From Pirellulales bacterium (lineage in GTDB: Bacteria; Planctomycetota; Planctomycetia; Pirellulales; JACPPG01): a DNA stretch of 64,000 nucleotides. The position numbers and the translations under genes are program-made. The DNA lies in NCBI GenBank assembly GCA_036499395.1, contig DASYDW010000066.1, positions 1 to 64,000 on the forward strand. Direction: 5' to 3'. The notes under the pieces were generated by a model. It saw only the letters and a program-made list of their open reading frames with translations. It was not told the origin of the DNA and made no database searches. Below are positions 41,162-50,401 of the stretch, one piece after another; positions within the stretch are counted from its first letter, which is position 1, and each line of letters begins with the position of its first letter.

Positions 41162-42022
41162 TTATGCTGTTGCCGTCACGCGCTTCTTCCATTCACGCTT
41201 CATGAAATTCAGACCATCGGTGGCCAACTGTTCTTCGGTCTTGAACATGCGCCGCCAGATCTTGGTCGCGGCGGCCAGCGCGGGCAATGCCATGCCGAAG
41301 GCCTCGATCATCAACCAGCCGTCGTAGCCCACTTCGTGCAGCGTGTCGAAGGTCTGGGCCCAGGGGATGTTCCCCTCGCCGGGCGTGCTGCGGTCATTCT
41401 CGGAAATATGCACATGCACCGTTTGAGCGGCGCAAGTGCGAATGGCCTCGATCGGGTCCTTTTCTTCGATATTGGCGTGGAAGGTGTCGTACATCATTCG
41501 GCATCGCGGATGGTCGACGTCCTTCACGAATCGCACTGTGTCGGCGGCGCTATTCAGCAAATAGCACTCGAAGCGATTCAGGTATTCAAGGGCCAGTGTA
41601 ACGCCGCACGCCTCGGCATGTTCGGCGACTTGCCGCATGCTGTCGGCAGCCCATTTCCATTCGTCGCTAGTGGGGCTGGCACCTGAAAAATGTCCCAGCG
41701 CCGAGTGAAAGGGCCCGGCCATGATCGTCATCCCGGCAGCCTGGCAGCATTCCAGTGCCAACTTGTTGTTCGCGACGCCCGCGGCGCGAATTTTTGGATC
41801 GTTAGAGGCAGGATTATCGTCGACACCGCGACAGGTAACCGCCGTGCGCTCGAGTCCCATGTCGTCCAGCCACAGGCCGATCGCGGCGAACTTGTCGGGA
41901 TTCAGATCGAAGACCGGCGCCTCGATGCCGTCGTAGCCCATCTTTTTGAGCTTTTCGACGATGGGACGATGCTCCTCGGTGAGGTTATCCGTCCACAAAA
42001 GCAGATTCATCCCAAACTTCAT
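41162..42022 (-). CDS. TIM-barrel sugar epimerase of the D-tagatose/D-psicose 3-epimerase type
   Basis: A 286-residue protein starting at the ATG at 42022 with AGGAG six bases upstream. Motifs of ketose 3-epimerases are visible: LALEYLNRFECYLLNSAADT with the metal-binding Glu, MMYDTFHANIEE with Asp and His, HVHISENDRSTPGEGNIPWA, and a terminal Glu in WLMIEAFG. The fold binds a divalent metal and epimerises or isomerises sugars. Substrate cannot be fixed from sequence. It follows a gene of unknown function by 22 bases and lies in a cluster of sugar-type genes (41.1-48.8 kb). Confidence 0.88.
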   Translation of the reverse strand: MKFGMNLLLWTDNLTEEHRPIVEKLKKMGYDGIEAPVFDLNPDKFAAIGLWLDDMGLERTAVTCRGVDDNPASNDPKIRAAGVANNKLALECCQAAGMTIMAGPFHSALGHFSGASPTSDEWKWAADSMRQVAEHAEACGVTLALEYLNRFECYLLNSAADTVRFVKDVDHPRCRMMYDTFHANIEEKDPIEAIRTCAAQTVHVHISENDRSTPGEGNIPWAQTFDTLHEVGYDGWLMIEAFGMALPALAAATKIWRRMFKTEEQLATDGLNFMKREWKKRVTATA

Positions 42023-42044
42023 CGCTGGCTCCTGGTCGAATGAT

Positions 42045-42725
42045 TCAGCCTGCCCGGCTCTCGGCGTCCGAGGCGGGGTACAGCAACTCCTGACGCCGGG
42101 CATCGACTTCGCGACGAGCCTCGGGCAGGAACTCGATCAAGCGTTCCGGCAAGGCCGGCAACCGCACGCGACGCATTACCTGGTTCAAACGGAACAACAG
42201 TTTGACATCGTCGCGGTAGTCCGACAAGAATCTCTCCCGCGCAAATAGTGGAATCATTCGGGCCAGCCGCTCGGCCGGTCGCGCGGCCATACGGTTTACG
42301 GCCAGTTGAACCAACGCCGGATCGACCTGCGTAACGGCCCCGTAGTACTGTTCCAGCCGTTCGGGCTCTCGCGCGATCAGCGAGGCGTCGAGCAGGATTT
42401 CAACCAGAATGTGCCCCAAAAAACTGGGCCGCATTCCCTCGTCCGGATCGAGTAGTTCCCGCAACCGGGCCGTGAATCGCCACGATAACTCGGCGAAAAC
42501 GGCCGTCGTATGAAACCAGCCGTCGTCCGCGTGGTGTCGGGCGATTCCCCGGGCCAGGGCCGCCACGCGAGGATCCGCGTCAGCCGTCCACGGCGCCGCC
42601 TGCCGCGGCCTTACCCGCACGCCCCGATCCGAGACGTTTAACCAATCCGGCACTGCGGTCCCTGCCAGGAACCAGGGGTCATCGATAAACGCATAGCCGT
42701 GAGCAAAGTAGTTCATCGGCAACAT
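42045..42725 (-). CDS. Hypothetical protein (conserved planctomycete type)
   Basis: A 226-residue soluble protein beginning MLPMNYFAHGYAFIDDPWFL, with AGTAVPDWLNVSDRGVRVR, GIARHHADDGWFHTTAVFAE and SFLGHILVEILLDASLIARE. The spaced His/Asp residues look like a metal-binding helical protein and recall acyl-carrier-protein phosphodiesterase or HD-type proteins, but I cannot assign a family. It sits directly upstream of the TIM-barrel epimerase gene (22 bases), so they may share a transcript. Confidence 0.65.
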   Translation of the reverse strand: MLPMNYFAHGYAFIDDPWFLAGTAVPDWLNVSDRGVRVRPRQAAPWTADADPRVAALARGIARHHADDGWFHTTAVFAELSWRFTARLRELLDPDEGMRPSFLGHILVEILLDASLIAREPERLEQYYGAVTQVDPALVQLAVNRMAARPAERLARMIPLFARERFLSDYRDDVKLLFRLNQVMRRVRLPALPERLIEFLPEARREVDARRQELLYPASDAESRAG

Positions 42726-42798
42726 TCTATGCCGAGCATCGGTATCGCGCAGCCCACCCGTGGCAACTTCTGCTGCACTGGCGAATCACGCGACTACG

Positions 42799-43956
42799 TC
42801 AATTGATTTCCACCCATTGGCCACTCTTGGCACTGGCCAGCACCGCATCGCAGACTTTTTGCGTCCGCAAACCCGAACGGAAATCAGGCTGCACGGGCTT
42901 GCCCGTTTCGAGGCTAGTCAGGAAATCGGCCAAGGCGTTGATGAATGTGTGCTCGTAACCGATCGTGCAGCCGGGGACCCACCATTTGTCCATGTACGGA
43001 TGCTCGAAGTTGGTGACGTTGACGCGCTGCCAACCTGTCAGATGGCTTTCGATCTTGTCGCCTGTCTTCGGATCGGCGTATTTGAAGTATTGCAGGATGT
43101 GTGGATCTTCGAGGTCGAAGAAGACGCTACCCCGCTCGCCATTGAGCTCGAAAGTGTTGTAGTTCTTTCGGCCACGAGCGTAGCGCGTGCTTTCGAAGGT
43201 TCCCATCGAACCGTTCGCGAACAGAGCGAGGAACATGCAGGCGTCGTCGATCGACACGGGCTGCTTCTTGCCCGTCTCGACGTGAGTGCGTTCCTTGACG
43301 AATGTTTCGGTGGCGGCCGAGATGCGCTTGATCGGGCCGTTTAGCCATTCGGCCGTATCGATCGAATGGGCCAGCAGATCGCCGGTGACGCCCGAGCCCG
43401 CCACGGCCGCGTCCAGTCGCCACAGGGCCGCGCCTCCCTGCGGCACGTCGTCGGCAATGGTCCAATCTTGCAGGTATGTGGCCCGATAATGAAACGGGCG
43501 GCCGATGCGTCCTTCGTCGACGACTTGCTTGGCCAATGAAATTGCGGGCACCCGGCGGTAGTTGAACCAGACCATGTTGGGGATCTTGGCCTTTTCGACC
43601 GCGGCGACCATTTCTTCCCCTTCGGCCACGCTCATCGCCAGCGGCTTCTCGCAGAGGATCATCTTGCCCGCGGCCGCGGCGGCCAGCACGATCTCGCGAT
43701 GCGTATTGTTCGGGCTGCCGATATCGATGACGTCGATGTCCTTGCGCTCGATCAGAAGCCGCCAGTCGGTCTCGTACGATTCGTAGCCCCAATTCTCGGC
43801 GAAGGCCTTGATCTTTTCCTCATTACGGGCGCAGCAGGCCTTGAGCACCGGCCGGTGTGCGTGCTTGTAGAACTGGCTGACCTGGCGGTAGGCATTGGAA
43901 TGGGCACGGCCCATAAAGCCATAGCCGATCATGCCGATGTTTAAGGGCTTGGACAT
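42799..43956 (-). CDS. Gfo/Idh/MocA family NAD(P)-dependent oxidoreductase
   Basis: A 385-residue protein. The N-terminal Rossmann domain has [20 protein letters not shown]. The family motif E-K-P is in [12 protein letters not shown]. The C-terminal substrate domain contains [20 protein letters not shown], with the catalytic-type His. Such enzymes oxidise or reduce sugars, inositols or their derivatives. The sequence after residue 320 ([20 protein letters not shown]) is typical for planctomycete members. It is probably part of the sugar cluster with the TIM-barrel enzymes. Confidence 0.93.
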   Translation of the reverse strand: MSKPLNIGMIGYGFMGRAHSNAYRQVSQFYKHAHRPVLKACCARNEEKIKAFAENWGYESYETDWRLLIERKDIDVIDIGSPNNTHREIVLAAAAAGKMILCEKPLAMSVAEGEEMVAAVEKAKIPNMVWFNYRRVPAISLAKQVVDEGRIGRPFHYRATYLQDWTIADDVPQGGAALWRLDAAVAGSGVTGDLLAHSIDTAEWLNGPIKRISAATETFVKERTHVETGKKQPVSIDDACMFLALFANGSMGTFESTRYARGRKNYNTFELNGERGSVFFDLEDPHILQYFKYADPKTGDKIESHLTGWQRVNVTNFEHPYMDKWWVPGCTIGYEHTFINALADFLTSLETGKPVQPDFRSGLRTQKVCDAVLASAKSGQWVEIN

Positions 43957-44056
43957 GGATGCTCCGAGCGTGAATGTCTAATGTCGAATGCGCTAATGTC
44001 TAAAGAAAGCAGAATGCAATAATGTCGAAGTCTTCGGCGGATTTTCGATGGGTGCG

Positions 44057-44495
44057 TTACTTGGGTGGTTTTGACCTGCGCTCGGTTCGAGGCACTCGCA
44101 CTTTGCGATAAATTGTGGTGAATATCAAATGCAACTCTTTGGCCTCGCGCCACAGCCCGCGAATGGCGTCCTTCTGTTCAGGTAAAGCGGTCGCAAACAT
44201 CCGTAGCCAGTGCTTCGATTCTCGGCATTCCCGTTTGCAAATACTGATGCGGTAACAGAGCTCTTTCTTCGATCCAGCATCGTTTGCCTCGCAGTAGTTC
44301 GCCCCCACGCTCGTGGCGGCACGAATGAGTTGGCTGGTCAACGGTGAAGTGACTGGCGTGACGGTAGTTTCTTTCATCAGCCGGACGACGTTTTCGCCAA
44401 ACACTGCCGTCCGCTCTTCCAGGTCATAGCGCGGCTGGCCCCCGTTTTTTGGCGTTCGTCATTTTGATTTCTTTAGGCATTTCGTCGTTAGACAT
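44057..44495 (-). CDS. Four-helix-bundle protein (S23-like), reading frame broken near its start
   Basis: The body (44057-44404, 115 codons from a GTG) is a four helix bundle protein: [58 protein letters not shown]. Family members normally start further upstream, and the minus strand shows such a start: an ATG at 44495 giving [16 protein letters not shown], then a run of six A. Removing one A from the run joins it to [20 protein letters not shown] in the body frame. So either the gene is frameshifted in this strain, the sequence has an indel error, or slippage occurs on the A run. The function of these small bundles is unknown. Confidence 0.75.
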
Positions 44496-44510
44496 TCGGC
44501 ATTTTCTTGC

Positions 44511-45569
44511 TCAACTCTGCCAGCCGTGCGCATCCCGCACCGCAATCATGGCCGAGAGAATCGAATTCCACGTTTCCGGCTTGTGCATGACGTCGTTGGG
44601 GAACATGCAACCGTCCCAGCAGATGTGCTGAAACTTTTTGGTGAGCGTTCCCTTTTCGTCGCGTAGCCAATGACCGGCGTCGCGAGCGATATTCAAGCGG
44701 CCGTTCGGATCGCCGGGCAGGCAGTGTCGGCCCGTCTTGTCATGAGAACCTGATCCCTTGACCGTTCCGTCGTTTTGTGCGACGTGGAAATCGATCGTCC
44801 ATGGACGTAATGCCGCGGTTAGCTTTTTCAGTCCCTCTTGCAGGCCGGCGGTATCTTTCCAATCGAAGTCCGTCGGCAGGATGCGGTCCTCGGGGGAGTT
44901 ATAGCCCAGCAGATACAAAAGCGTATGGGCCATATCGGCCTGAAAGCCGACGGTTTTTGGCCGATCGGTCAATTCCAGTAATTGCACCATTCGCTTCCAA
45001 CTGTGCATACCGCCCCAGCAAATTTCACCTTCGGCGGCCAGCCGCTCGCCGTGGTCCTCGGCGATCACGGCTGCCTCGCGGAACGTGCCGGCGATCTTTT
45101 TCGAATTCGCCGTCGCATCGCCTTGTGACCAGGTACCGGGATCGACCGACGAATCGATGCGCACGACGCCATAGGGACGTACGCCCAACTCGCGTAGCTT
45201 CTTGGCAATCCGGCAACCCTTGCGCACTTGGGTCAGGAAGCTTGCTCGCTCCTGGTCGGAACCCATCGCCGAACCACCGCCCGTCGGAGGCCAAACCGGC
45301 GCCACGACCGATCCGATGACTAACTTGCGCGAGCGGACCTTGTCGGCCAGCTTTTTCAGATCGTCGTCCGACGAATCGATATCGACGTGCGGCGCGAATA
45401 GAAACAGGTCGACGCCGTCGAACTTGACGCCATCCACCTCGGCGGCGGCCGTTAGATCGAGCATCGTGTCCAGCTCGATCGGCGGCTCGCTGTCGGGGCC
45501 TTTGCCAACGACGCCCGGCCAGGCTGCGTTATGTAGCTTGGGAAAGTTATTCGTATGCGTAGGGCTCAT
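44511..45569 (-). CDS. TIM-barrel sugar isomerase/epimerase-like protein
   Basis: A 352-residue protein starting at the ATG at 45569. It has the AP-endonuclease-2/xylose-isomerase-like barrel: [57 protein letters not shown] and [20 protein letters not shown] supply the Glu, Asp and His pattern of metal ligands. Substrate is unknown. It follows the cupin/mannose-6-phosphate-isomerase-like gene by 25 bases on the same strand, so the two are likely co-transcribed. Confidence 0.85.
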   Translation of the reverse strand: MSPTHTNNFPKLHNAAWPGVVGKGPDSEPPIELDTMLDLTAAAEVDGVKFDGVDLFLFAPHVDIDSSDDDLKKLADKVRSRKLVIGSVVAPVWPPTGGGSAMGSDQERASFLTQVRKGCRIAKKLRELGVRPYGVVRIDSSVDPGTWSQGDATANSKKIAGTFREAAVIAEDHGERLAAEGEICWGGMHSWKRMVQLLELTDRPKTVGFQADMAHTLLYLLGYNSPEDRILPTDFDWKDTAGLQEGLKKLTAALRPWTIDFHVAQNDGTVKGSGSHDKTGRHCLPGDPNGRLNIARDAGHWLRDEKGTLTKKFQHICWDGCMFPNDVMHKPETWNSILSAMIAVRDAHGWQS

Positions 45570-45594
45570 GCGTGCGTTCTCGCGAACTTTGATT

Positions 45595-46857
45595 TCAGCG
45601 TTTGTAATCGCCCATCTTCGGTAGTTTGGCGTGAGTGTCCGGGCCAAAGTAGCGCAGACCTACCAACGGCTCACTGCCGGTATTTTCGATCTCGACGCCT
45701 GCCGTGGCGGCTTCGTGCGTGATGAAAATTTCGTCCTCGGTGTGCTGGCCGAAGTGAATCATGGCCGGCGTTTGCAAGGCCAGCTTGCCCATGCGGCCGC
45801 GCCCTTGTACGGTGATCCAGCCGCTGGCGCCTGGGTCTTGCAACTTGCACTTCGCGCCTGGCTCGACGGTCAATTCCTTGGCGCTGAATAATTGCGCGCC
45901 GTCAACTGTGCCGTAGACAATCCAGCGATCGGTATAACCCTGACCACTGCGCGACGCGTCAGTAATGGGCTCCAGGTAATTGTTCTCTTTGAAGTGCGTG
46001 TCGACGTTCTTCTCCCAGTCGAGCTGCTCGATGATGAAGTCCAGATCCTGGTGCTTGTCTTTTGGCACGTCTTTGACCAGCAAGGCCCACGGCACCTCGC
46101 GCCCTTCGACCAACGACTGGAACATTCCGAACACATCCGAACCCCATTGCGGCTCGTAGGTGCAGAGCGAACCGGGGGCGTGCAGCACACCCGGCGGAAT
46201 CAACCAGCCGGTGCCGCGCTTCAAACGGAAAGCACGCGACAGGTCGAGGATGCCATTGTCCCCCTTCGACCAGTTCTCCAGGCAGCGACGCAACTGCTGA
46301 CGCGTCGTGCCGGGTTCGAGCCCCATGAACGTGTACGCGAAGTTATTGTCGACGTTGTTCAGTTGCGGTGGGAAATAGTAGCTCTCCGGCTTTCCTTCCT
46401 GGCCTGTCAGCGCCGCATGCTCGAACTTCTGGTGCATGTGATGGGGAATGGGCCCCATATTATCGAAGAACTTCGAGTAGACGGGCCAGCGCTTGTACTT
46501 GTCGAACATCGCCTTGCCGACCAGACGCGTCCCTTTTTCGGCCACAGCGTCCGAAAGCGTGAATCGTTGCTTTTCGAATGCGACGTAGCTCAATCCTTCA
46601 TCCGGGGTGCGGTTATCGTTGGCCGCTTCGGTGGTACTGGCGAACCAGCGCTCGTCGATGCCGCCGCGATGCGCGCCGTAAGCGTACCAATCGGTCGGGG
46701 CGAGTTTGATGCGCTTGCCGGGGTGCAGAAAGCTGCGCGGCACCCACGTGGGCGTCAGCCGCAGCAGGCCGCCGCCGGCGTCGAGCGCTGCGTCGAGAAT
46801 CTTGCCCACATTGTCCTTCGCCACCACGTCTTTGGTCGAAACAGTCGCTGTCGCCAT
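45595..46857 (-). CDS. Mannose-6-phosphate isomerase-like cupin protein
   Basis: A 420-residue protein starting at the ATG at 46857. The middle holds a class I mannose-6-phosphate isomerase-like cupin with [20 protein letters not shown] and [20 protein letters not shown], which provide His and Glu metal ligands. A second cupin-like part at the C-terminus ([36 protein letters not shown]) follows. It probably acts on a sugar or sugar phosphate with the TIM-barrel enzymes of this cluster. It is divergent from the small secreted cupin at 47078, with a shared promoter region of about 220 bases. Confidence 0.8.
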   Translation of the reverse strand: MATATVSTKDVVAKDNVGKILDAALDAGGGLLRLTPTWVPRSFLHPGKRIKLAPTDWYAYGAHRGGIDERWFASTTEAANDNRTPDEGLSYVAFEKQRFTLSDAVAEKGTRLVGKAMFDKYKRWPVYSKFFDNMGPIPHHMHQKFEHAALTGQEGKPESYYFPPQLNNVDNNFAYTFMGLEPGTTRQQLRRCLENWSKGDNGILDLSRAFRLKRGTGWLIPPGVLHAPGSLCTYEPQWGSDVFGMFQSLVEGREVPWALLVKDVPKDKHQDLDFIIEQLDWEKNVDTHFKENNYLEPITDASRSGQGYTDRWIVYGTVDGAQLFSAKELTVEPGAKCKLQDPGASGWITVQGRGRMGKLALQTPAMIHFGQHTEDEIFITHEAATAGVEIENTGSEPLVGLRYFGPDTHAKLPKMGDYKR

Positions 46858-47077
46858 AATTACCGCCCAAATTCCAAGGAAAAATGCCTGGCAGAATGCC
46901 CGGCAAACGGTTTGTGGGAAAGGACTTGTTTTATTCGGTCGCCGTGTGCTTCGCAAGCCAGCGAAGAGCCGTGGCGGGTGTCACAAAACGGGCGGGTTGA
47001 GCGTCATTACAGGAGCGGCGGCAGCTAAAATGCGTGACGCTCTGAAGCACGGCCAATCCATTCCCGGGAGAACGAAC

Positions 47078-47524
47078 ATGGCAGTTTTGCAGAAGCGATC
47101 TATGGGCGGCTCGATCGCGCTATCGATTCTTGTGGTTGCGACGAGCGCCGCTTTTTCGCACGACAAAGACGACGACAAAGTCACGCCGCCGGGCAGCGGC
47201 AGTGCGATCGCCAAGGTGTTCGAGCAGGTGCTGCCCGCCGGTGACTTTCGCAAAGTTAACGTCATCACGGTCAGCTATGGTCCCGGTGGTAAATCACCCA
47301 AGCATCGCCATGACGTGGCCGTGTTTGCTTACGTCGCCGAGGGGGATGTCGAGAGCCAGCTCGAAGGCGAAGAGCTGAAGACGTTTCACAAAGGCGAGAT
47401 GTGGTACGAACCGCCGGGGACAATCCACGTCGTGAGCCGGAATGCCAGCCAGGAGAAGCCGGCCAAGCTGCTAGTGTTCTTGGTGCAAGAGGAAGGAAAA
47501 GCGGCCACGACCGTCGTCAAGTAA
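47078..47524 (+). CDS. Secreted single-domain cupin
   Basis: A 148-residue protein starting at the ATG at 47078 with GGGAG seven bases upstream; a longer upstream frame is spurious. A signal peptide (SIALSILVVATSAAFSHDKD) precedes one cupin domain with SYGPGGKSPKHRHDVAVFAY and EGDVESQL for motif 1, and HKGEMWYEPPGTIHVVSRNA for motif 2. Three His and one Glu can bind a metal. Such small cupins are often sugar- or hormone-type sensors or dioxygenase-like; the reaction is unknown. It is divergent from the cupin isomerase gene. Confidence 0.85.
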   Translation: MAVLQKRSMGGSIALSILVVATSAAFSHDKDDDKVTPPGSGSAIAKVFEQVLPAGDFRKVNVITVSYGPGGKSPKHRHDVAVFAYVAEGDVESQLEGEELKTFHKGEMWYEPPGTIHVVSRNASQEKPAKLLVFLVQEEGKAATTVVK

Positions 47525-47670
47525 ACCTAGCGGCGAAATAACCGTGCTGCATCCGCACCGGCTGGTAAGGGCAGCTCATGAATCGTAGATTCTAGCCGAT
47601 ACGAGTATCGCTCGGCGAATACGATTGCATCGCCTGGCCCTCGAGTCTCTTTGCACAGGGATGCCGTTGC

Positions 47671-48837
47671 ATGAGCGAACAGTCGTGGCTGTTGACCGAT
47701 GTTGACCAGCGTGTGTTTGTGCCGGAGCTGGAGCTCGGGCCGGCGGATTTCACGGGAGACCAGGTGCGCGGGCTGCGTGTCAAGAAGTACGTCTTGCGCG
47801 GCGGTCTCAGCGAAGGCGTCGACGTGATCGAGCTGGAAAACGGTCTTCTCCGCGTCATCGTGCTCCCGTCGCGCGGCATGGGAATTCACAAGATCTTCGC
47901 GGGCGATGTCGAACTGGGGTGGCGCTCTCCGGTGCGAGGGCCGGTAAACCCGAAGTTCGTCAACCTTTTCGAAGGGAACGGCATCGGCTGGCTCGGCGGA
48001 TTCGACGAATGGCTTTGCCGCTGCGGCCTGGAATCCAACGGCGGTCCCGAATGGGACGATGCCGGGCGTTTACAGCGCCCGTTGCATGGCCGTATCGCTA
48101 ACTTACCGGCGCATCGCGTCGAACTCGCCGTCGATGGGCATACCGGCGAAATACGTGTGACGGGCATCATCGGCGAAGCCCGACTCTTCGCTCGCAAGCT
48201 GCGGCTGTCGTCGACCGTGCGCCTGCGAGCCGGAGAAGCGGTGCTGCACATCCACGACGAAGTTGCCAATCTGTCGGCGGAGCCAACGGATTTCGAGCTG
48301 TTGTATCACATCAACTTCGGCTTGCCGCTGCTACAGCCGGGAGCGACGCTTGTCGCTCCGGCGATCAACGTCGTTCCGCAGACATCGCATGCGGCCACCG
48401 ATGTGTCCTGCTGGCATACGTACGGCGTCGAAGAGGCGGGGCTCGGCGAATTCGTCCATTTCTTTACGTTGGCCGCGGACAAGGACGGTCGCACCCAGGT
48501 TCTGCTTAAAGCGGCCGAGGATCGAGGTGCCGTCCTGTCGTTCAATGTCAATCAACTGCCCTGCTTTACACAATGGAAGTGCCAGCAGCCGGCACAGGAC
48601 GGTTACGTCACGGGCCTCGAGCCCGGCACAAATTATCCGAACGTGCGCTCGTTCGAAGAGCAGCAAGGGCGCGTACCGACGCTGGCTCCTGGCGCGTTAC
48701 GCAACTTTGACCTGTCGGTCGAGGTGTTCGACACTGCCGCCGGCATTGACGCCACAGAACAGGCGATCCGCAAGCTGGCCGGTGACCAAGCGCCGCGCAT
48801 CTTCGAACGTCCGCAACCGGGCTGGTCTCCCGCGTAA
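47671..48837 (+). CDS. DUF4432 (aldose-epimerase-like) protein
   Basis: A 388-residue soluble protein of the galactose-mutarotase-like superfamily, DUF4432 type. Typical pieces are GVDVIELENGLLRVIVLPSR, GMGIHKIFAGDVELGWRSPV, EWLCRCGLESNGGPEWDD and RPLHGRIANLPAHRV. Later ELLYHINFGLPLLQPGA and LPCFTQWKCQQPAQDGYVTG contain the catalytic-type His and Glu positions. Such proteins are found in sugar-catabolic operons and probably interconvert anomers or related sugar forms. It lies at the right end of the sugar cluster and has no close partner on the same strand. Confidence 0.88.
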   Translation: MSEQSWLLTDVDQRVFVPELELGPADFTGDQVRGLRVKKYVLRGGLSEGVDVIELENGLLRVIVLPSRGMGIHKIFAGDVELGWRSPVRGPVNPKFVNLFEGNGIGWLGGFDEWLCRCGLESNGGPEWDDAGRLQRPLHGRIANLPAHRVELAVDGHTGEIRVTGIIGEARLFARKLRLSSTVRLRAGEAVLHIHDEVANLSAEPTDFELLYHINFGLPLLQPGATLVAPAINVVPQTSHAATDVSCWHTYGVEEAGLGEFVHFFTLAADKDGRTQVLLKAAEDRGAVLSFNVNQLPCFTQWKCQQPAQDGYVTGLEPGTNYPNVRSFEEQQGRVPTLAPGALRNFDLSVEVFDTAAGIDATEQAIRKLAGDQAPRIFERPQPGWSPA

Positions 48838-48856
48838 TGTTCTCGATAGCCAGATG

Positions 48857-50221
48857 CTATTCGTTCGTCTTGTGGCGAAGGATTTCACGCCAGGTGCGGG
48901 CGCCCGGCTCAGGCACGCGCGCCAACCAAAAGACGCCGGCCGCGCGCGTGACGGCACCAACCAGAAACAAAATCGCGAAATGATCAAGGGTGACGCCGCC
49001 CCAGGTGACGTGGAAATGCGCGTCGCGCAGCCGGTCGAATATCACACCGCCGGCAAGCGTGCTCAGGCCATAGGCCAGCCCGCCGATTGCCTCGAACGAG
49101 GCAATATGGCTGGCATTGTCTTGCGGCGGGGCGAGCTTGAGCATGATGTTCGTCAAGCAGATGTTCAGTCCTGCGTAGGCCGACCAGACAACCCACGCTC
49201 CGGCTACCCACCAGGGAGCATCAGGAGTAGCCAGTAAGTAGAACAGGGGGCCGATGGCAACAATGGCCTGGCTGAGTTCCAATACGGGCCGATTACCAAC
49301 GCGATCACTGGCCCGTCCTACGAAGGGGCTGAGCGCCATCTGTCCGCCGCGCATTCCCAGTTGCATCACTTGCATCGGCAGCACACCGATGCCGAGCGCG
49401 TAAACATAAATGTTCTGCGCCGCCTGTGTGATACCGTTGAAAAACGAAAACCAGCACCGATAGACCAGCAACCGGCGAAAAGCCGGATCCCCTAGAGGCC
49501 AGCGACGCGCGGTCCGACTAGCGACGTTTCGCCGCGGCGCGGGTACGTCTTGCATCAGCGAAAGTGGCAGAAGTGATGCGAGTAAAAAACCTGCCCCGAT
49601 GCAATTCGGGATCACGTATCCCAGCAATAATCGCTCGGGCTGTGTTTCCTTATAAGCTTTCTTCCAATCGTCGGTGAAACGACCGCTGACGAACAAAGCC
49701 GGAATCAGAAATGCCAGTTGCCAAACTTGCCGACGGGCAAAGTAACGGCCGCGAATCGGTTGCGGTACGAGCGCCGAAAGCCATGACCAGAGTGCGACGC
49801 TACCGACGTATTCGAGCAACTGATGTACGCAAATGAGCGCTAACATGCCGGCAAGCGCCGTGGCACGCGGAATGTCCGGCGATAGAGTTATGGCCGGCAA
49901 ACCGACGGCCAACAGCAAATAGCTGGCCAGGGACGCCTTGAGGCAGGTGGCTTTGATGCCGCCGAGAGGCCCAATCAAACGCGGCGTCGCCAGTCGCAAC
50001 AATCCCACCAGCGTCGGCGCTGCGATCAGCAGGCCCAGGGCCGTTCCTTTCGCGCCAAGCTCTTGTGCCAAATAGTAGATGAGCGTGCCGGTAGTGAGAC
50101 CGTTGCCCACGCTCCACAGCGCGCCGTTCACATAACCAAGTACGAGCGCGCGACGCCGTGCAGCGCGTGTCAGGCGCGGTGCAGTTTGAGAGGTGGAATA
50201 AGAACGTTCATCAGGCGTCAT
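48857..50221 (-). CDS. MFS transporter
   Basis: A 454-residue polytopic membrane protein with about 12 hydrophobic segments (LLIAAPTLVGLLRLATPRLI, LLAVGLPAITLSPDIPRATA, MQVMQLGMRGGQMALSPFVG). Loop motifs such as GRYFARRQ and VGRASDRVGNRPVLE fit the major facilitator superfamily. The ATG at 50221 is chosen over a TTG at 50230. The substrate is unknown; the neighbouring sugar cluster makes a sugar or sugar acid plausible. It converges on the DUF4432 gene. Confidence 0.88.
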   Translation of the reverse strand: MTPDERSYSTSQTAPRLTRAARRRALVLGYVNGALWSVGNGLTTGTLIYYLAQELGAKGTALGLLIAAPTLVGLLRLATPRLIGPLGGIKATCLKASLASYLLLAVGLPAITLSPDIPRATALAGMLALICVHQLLEYVGSVALWSWLSALVPQPIRGRYFARRQVWQLAFLIPALFVSGRFTDDWKKAYKETQPERLLLGYVIPNCIGAGFLLASLLPLSLMQDVPAPRRNVASRTARRWPLGDPAFRRLLVYRCWFSFFNGITQAAQNIYVYALGIGVLPMQVMQLGMRGGQMALSPFVGRASDRVGNRPVLELSQAIVAIGPLFYLLATPDAPWWVAGAWVVWSAYAGLNICLTNIMLKLAPPQDNASHIASFEAIGGLAYGLSTLAGGVIFDRLRDAHFHVTWGGVTLDHFAILFLVGAVTRAAGVFWLARVPEPGARTWREILRHKTNE

Positions 50222-50401
50222 GGCCGCCAAAGCCTAAGCGGCTGCGCACGCTCATGCAATGTGAAGAGGATCACGGAGGATCACGATCAGGAATCGCAAA
50301 ACAGATAGGCCGCGGCTGGCATCTCGGGCGATTCTCGGGGCGCGCGACGATGCGCCTGAACAGTTCTTGTTGTAGAAACGCCGGCGCCGAGTGCCAGTGC
50401 T

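Noticed and set aside
46706-47077. Upstream extension of the secreted cupin gene (124 extra codons)
   Set aside because: It overlaps the divergent cupin isomerase gene, and a signal peptide with a good ribosome-binding site starts at 47078.
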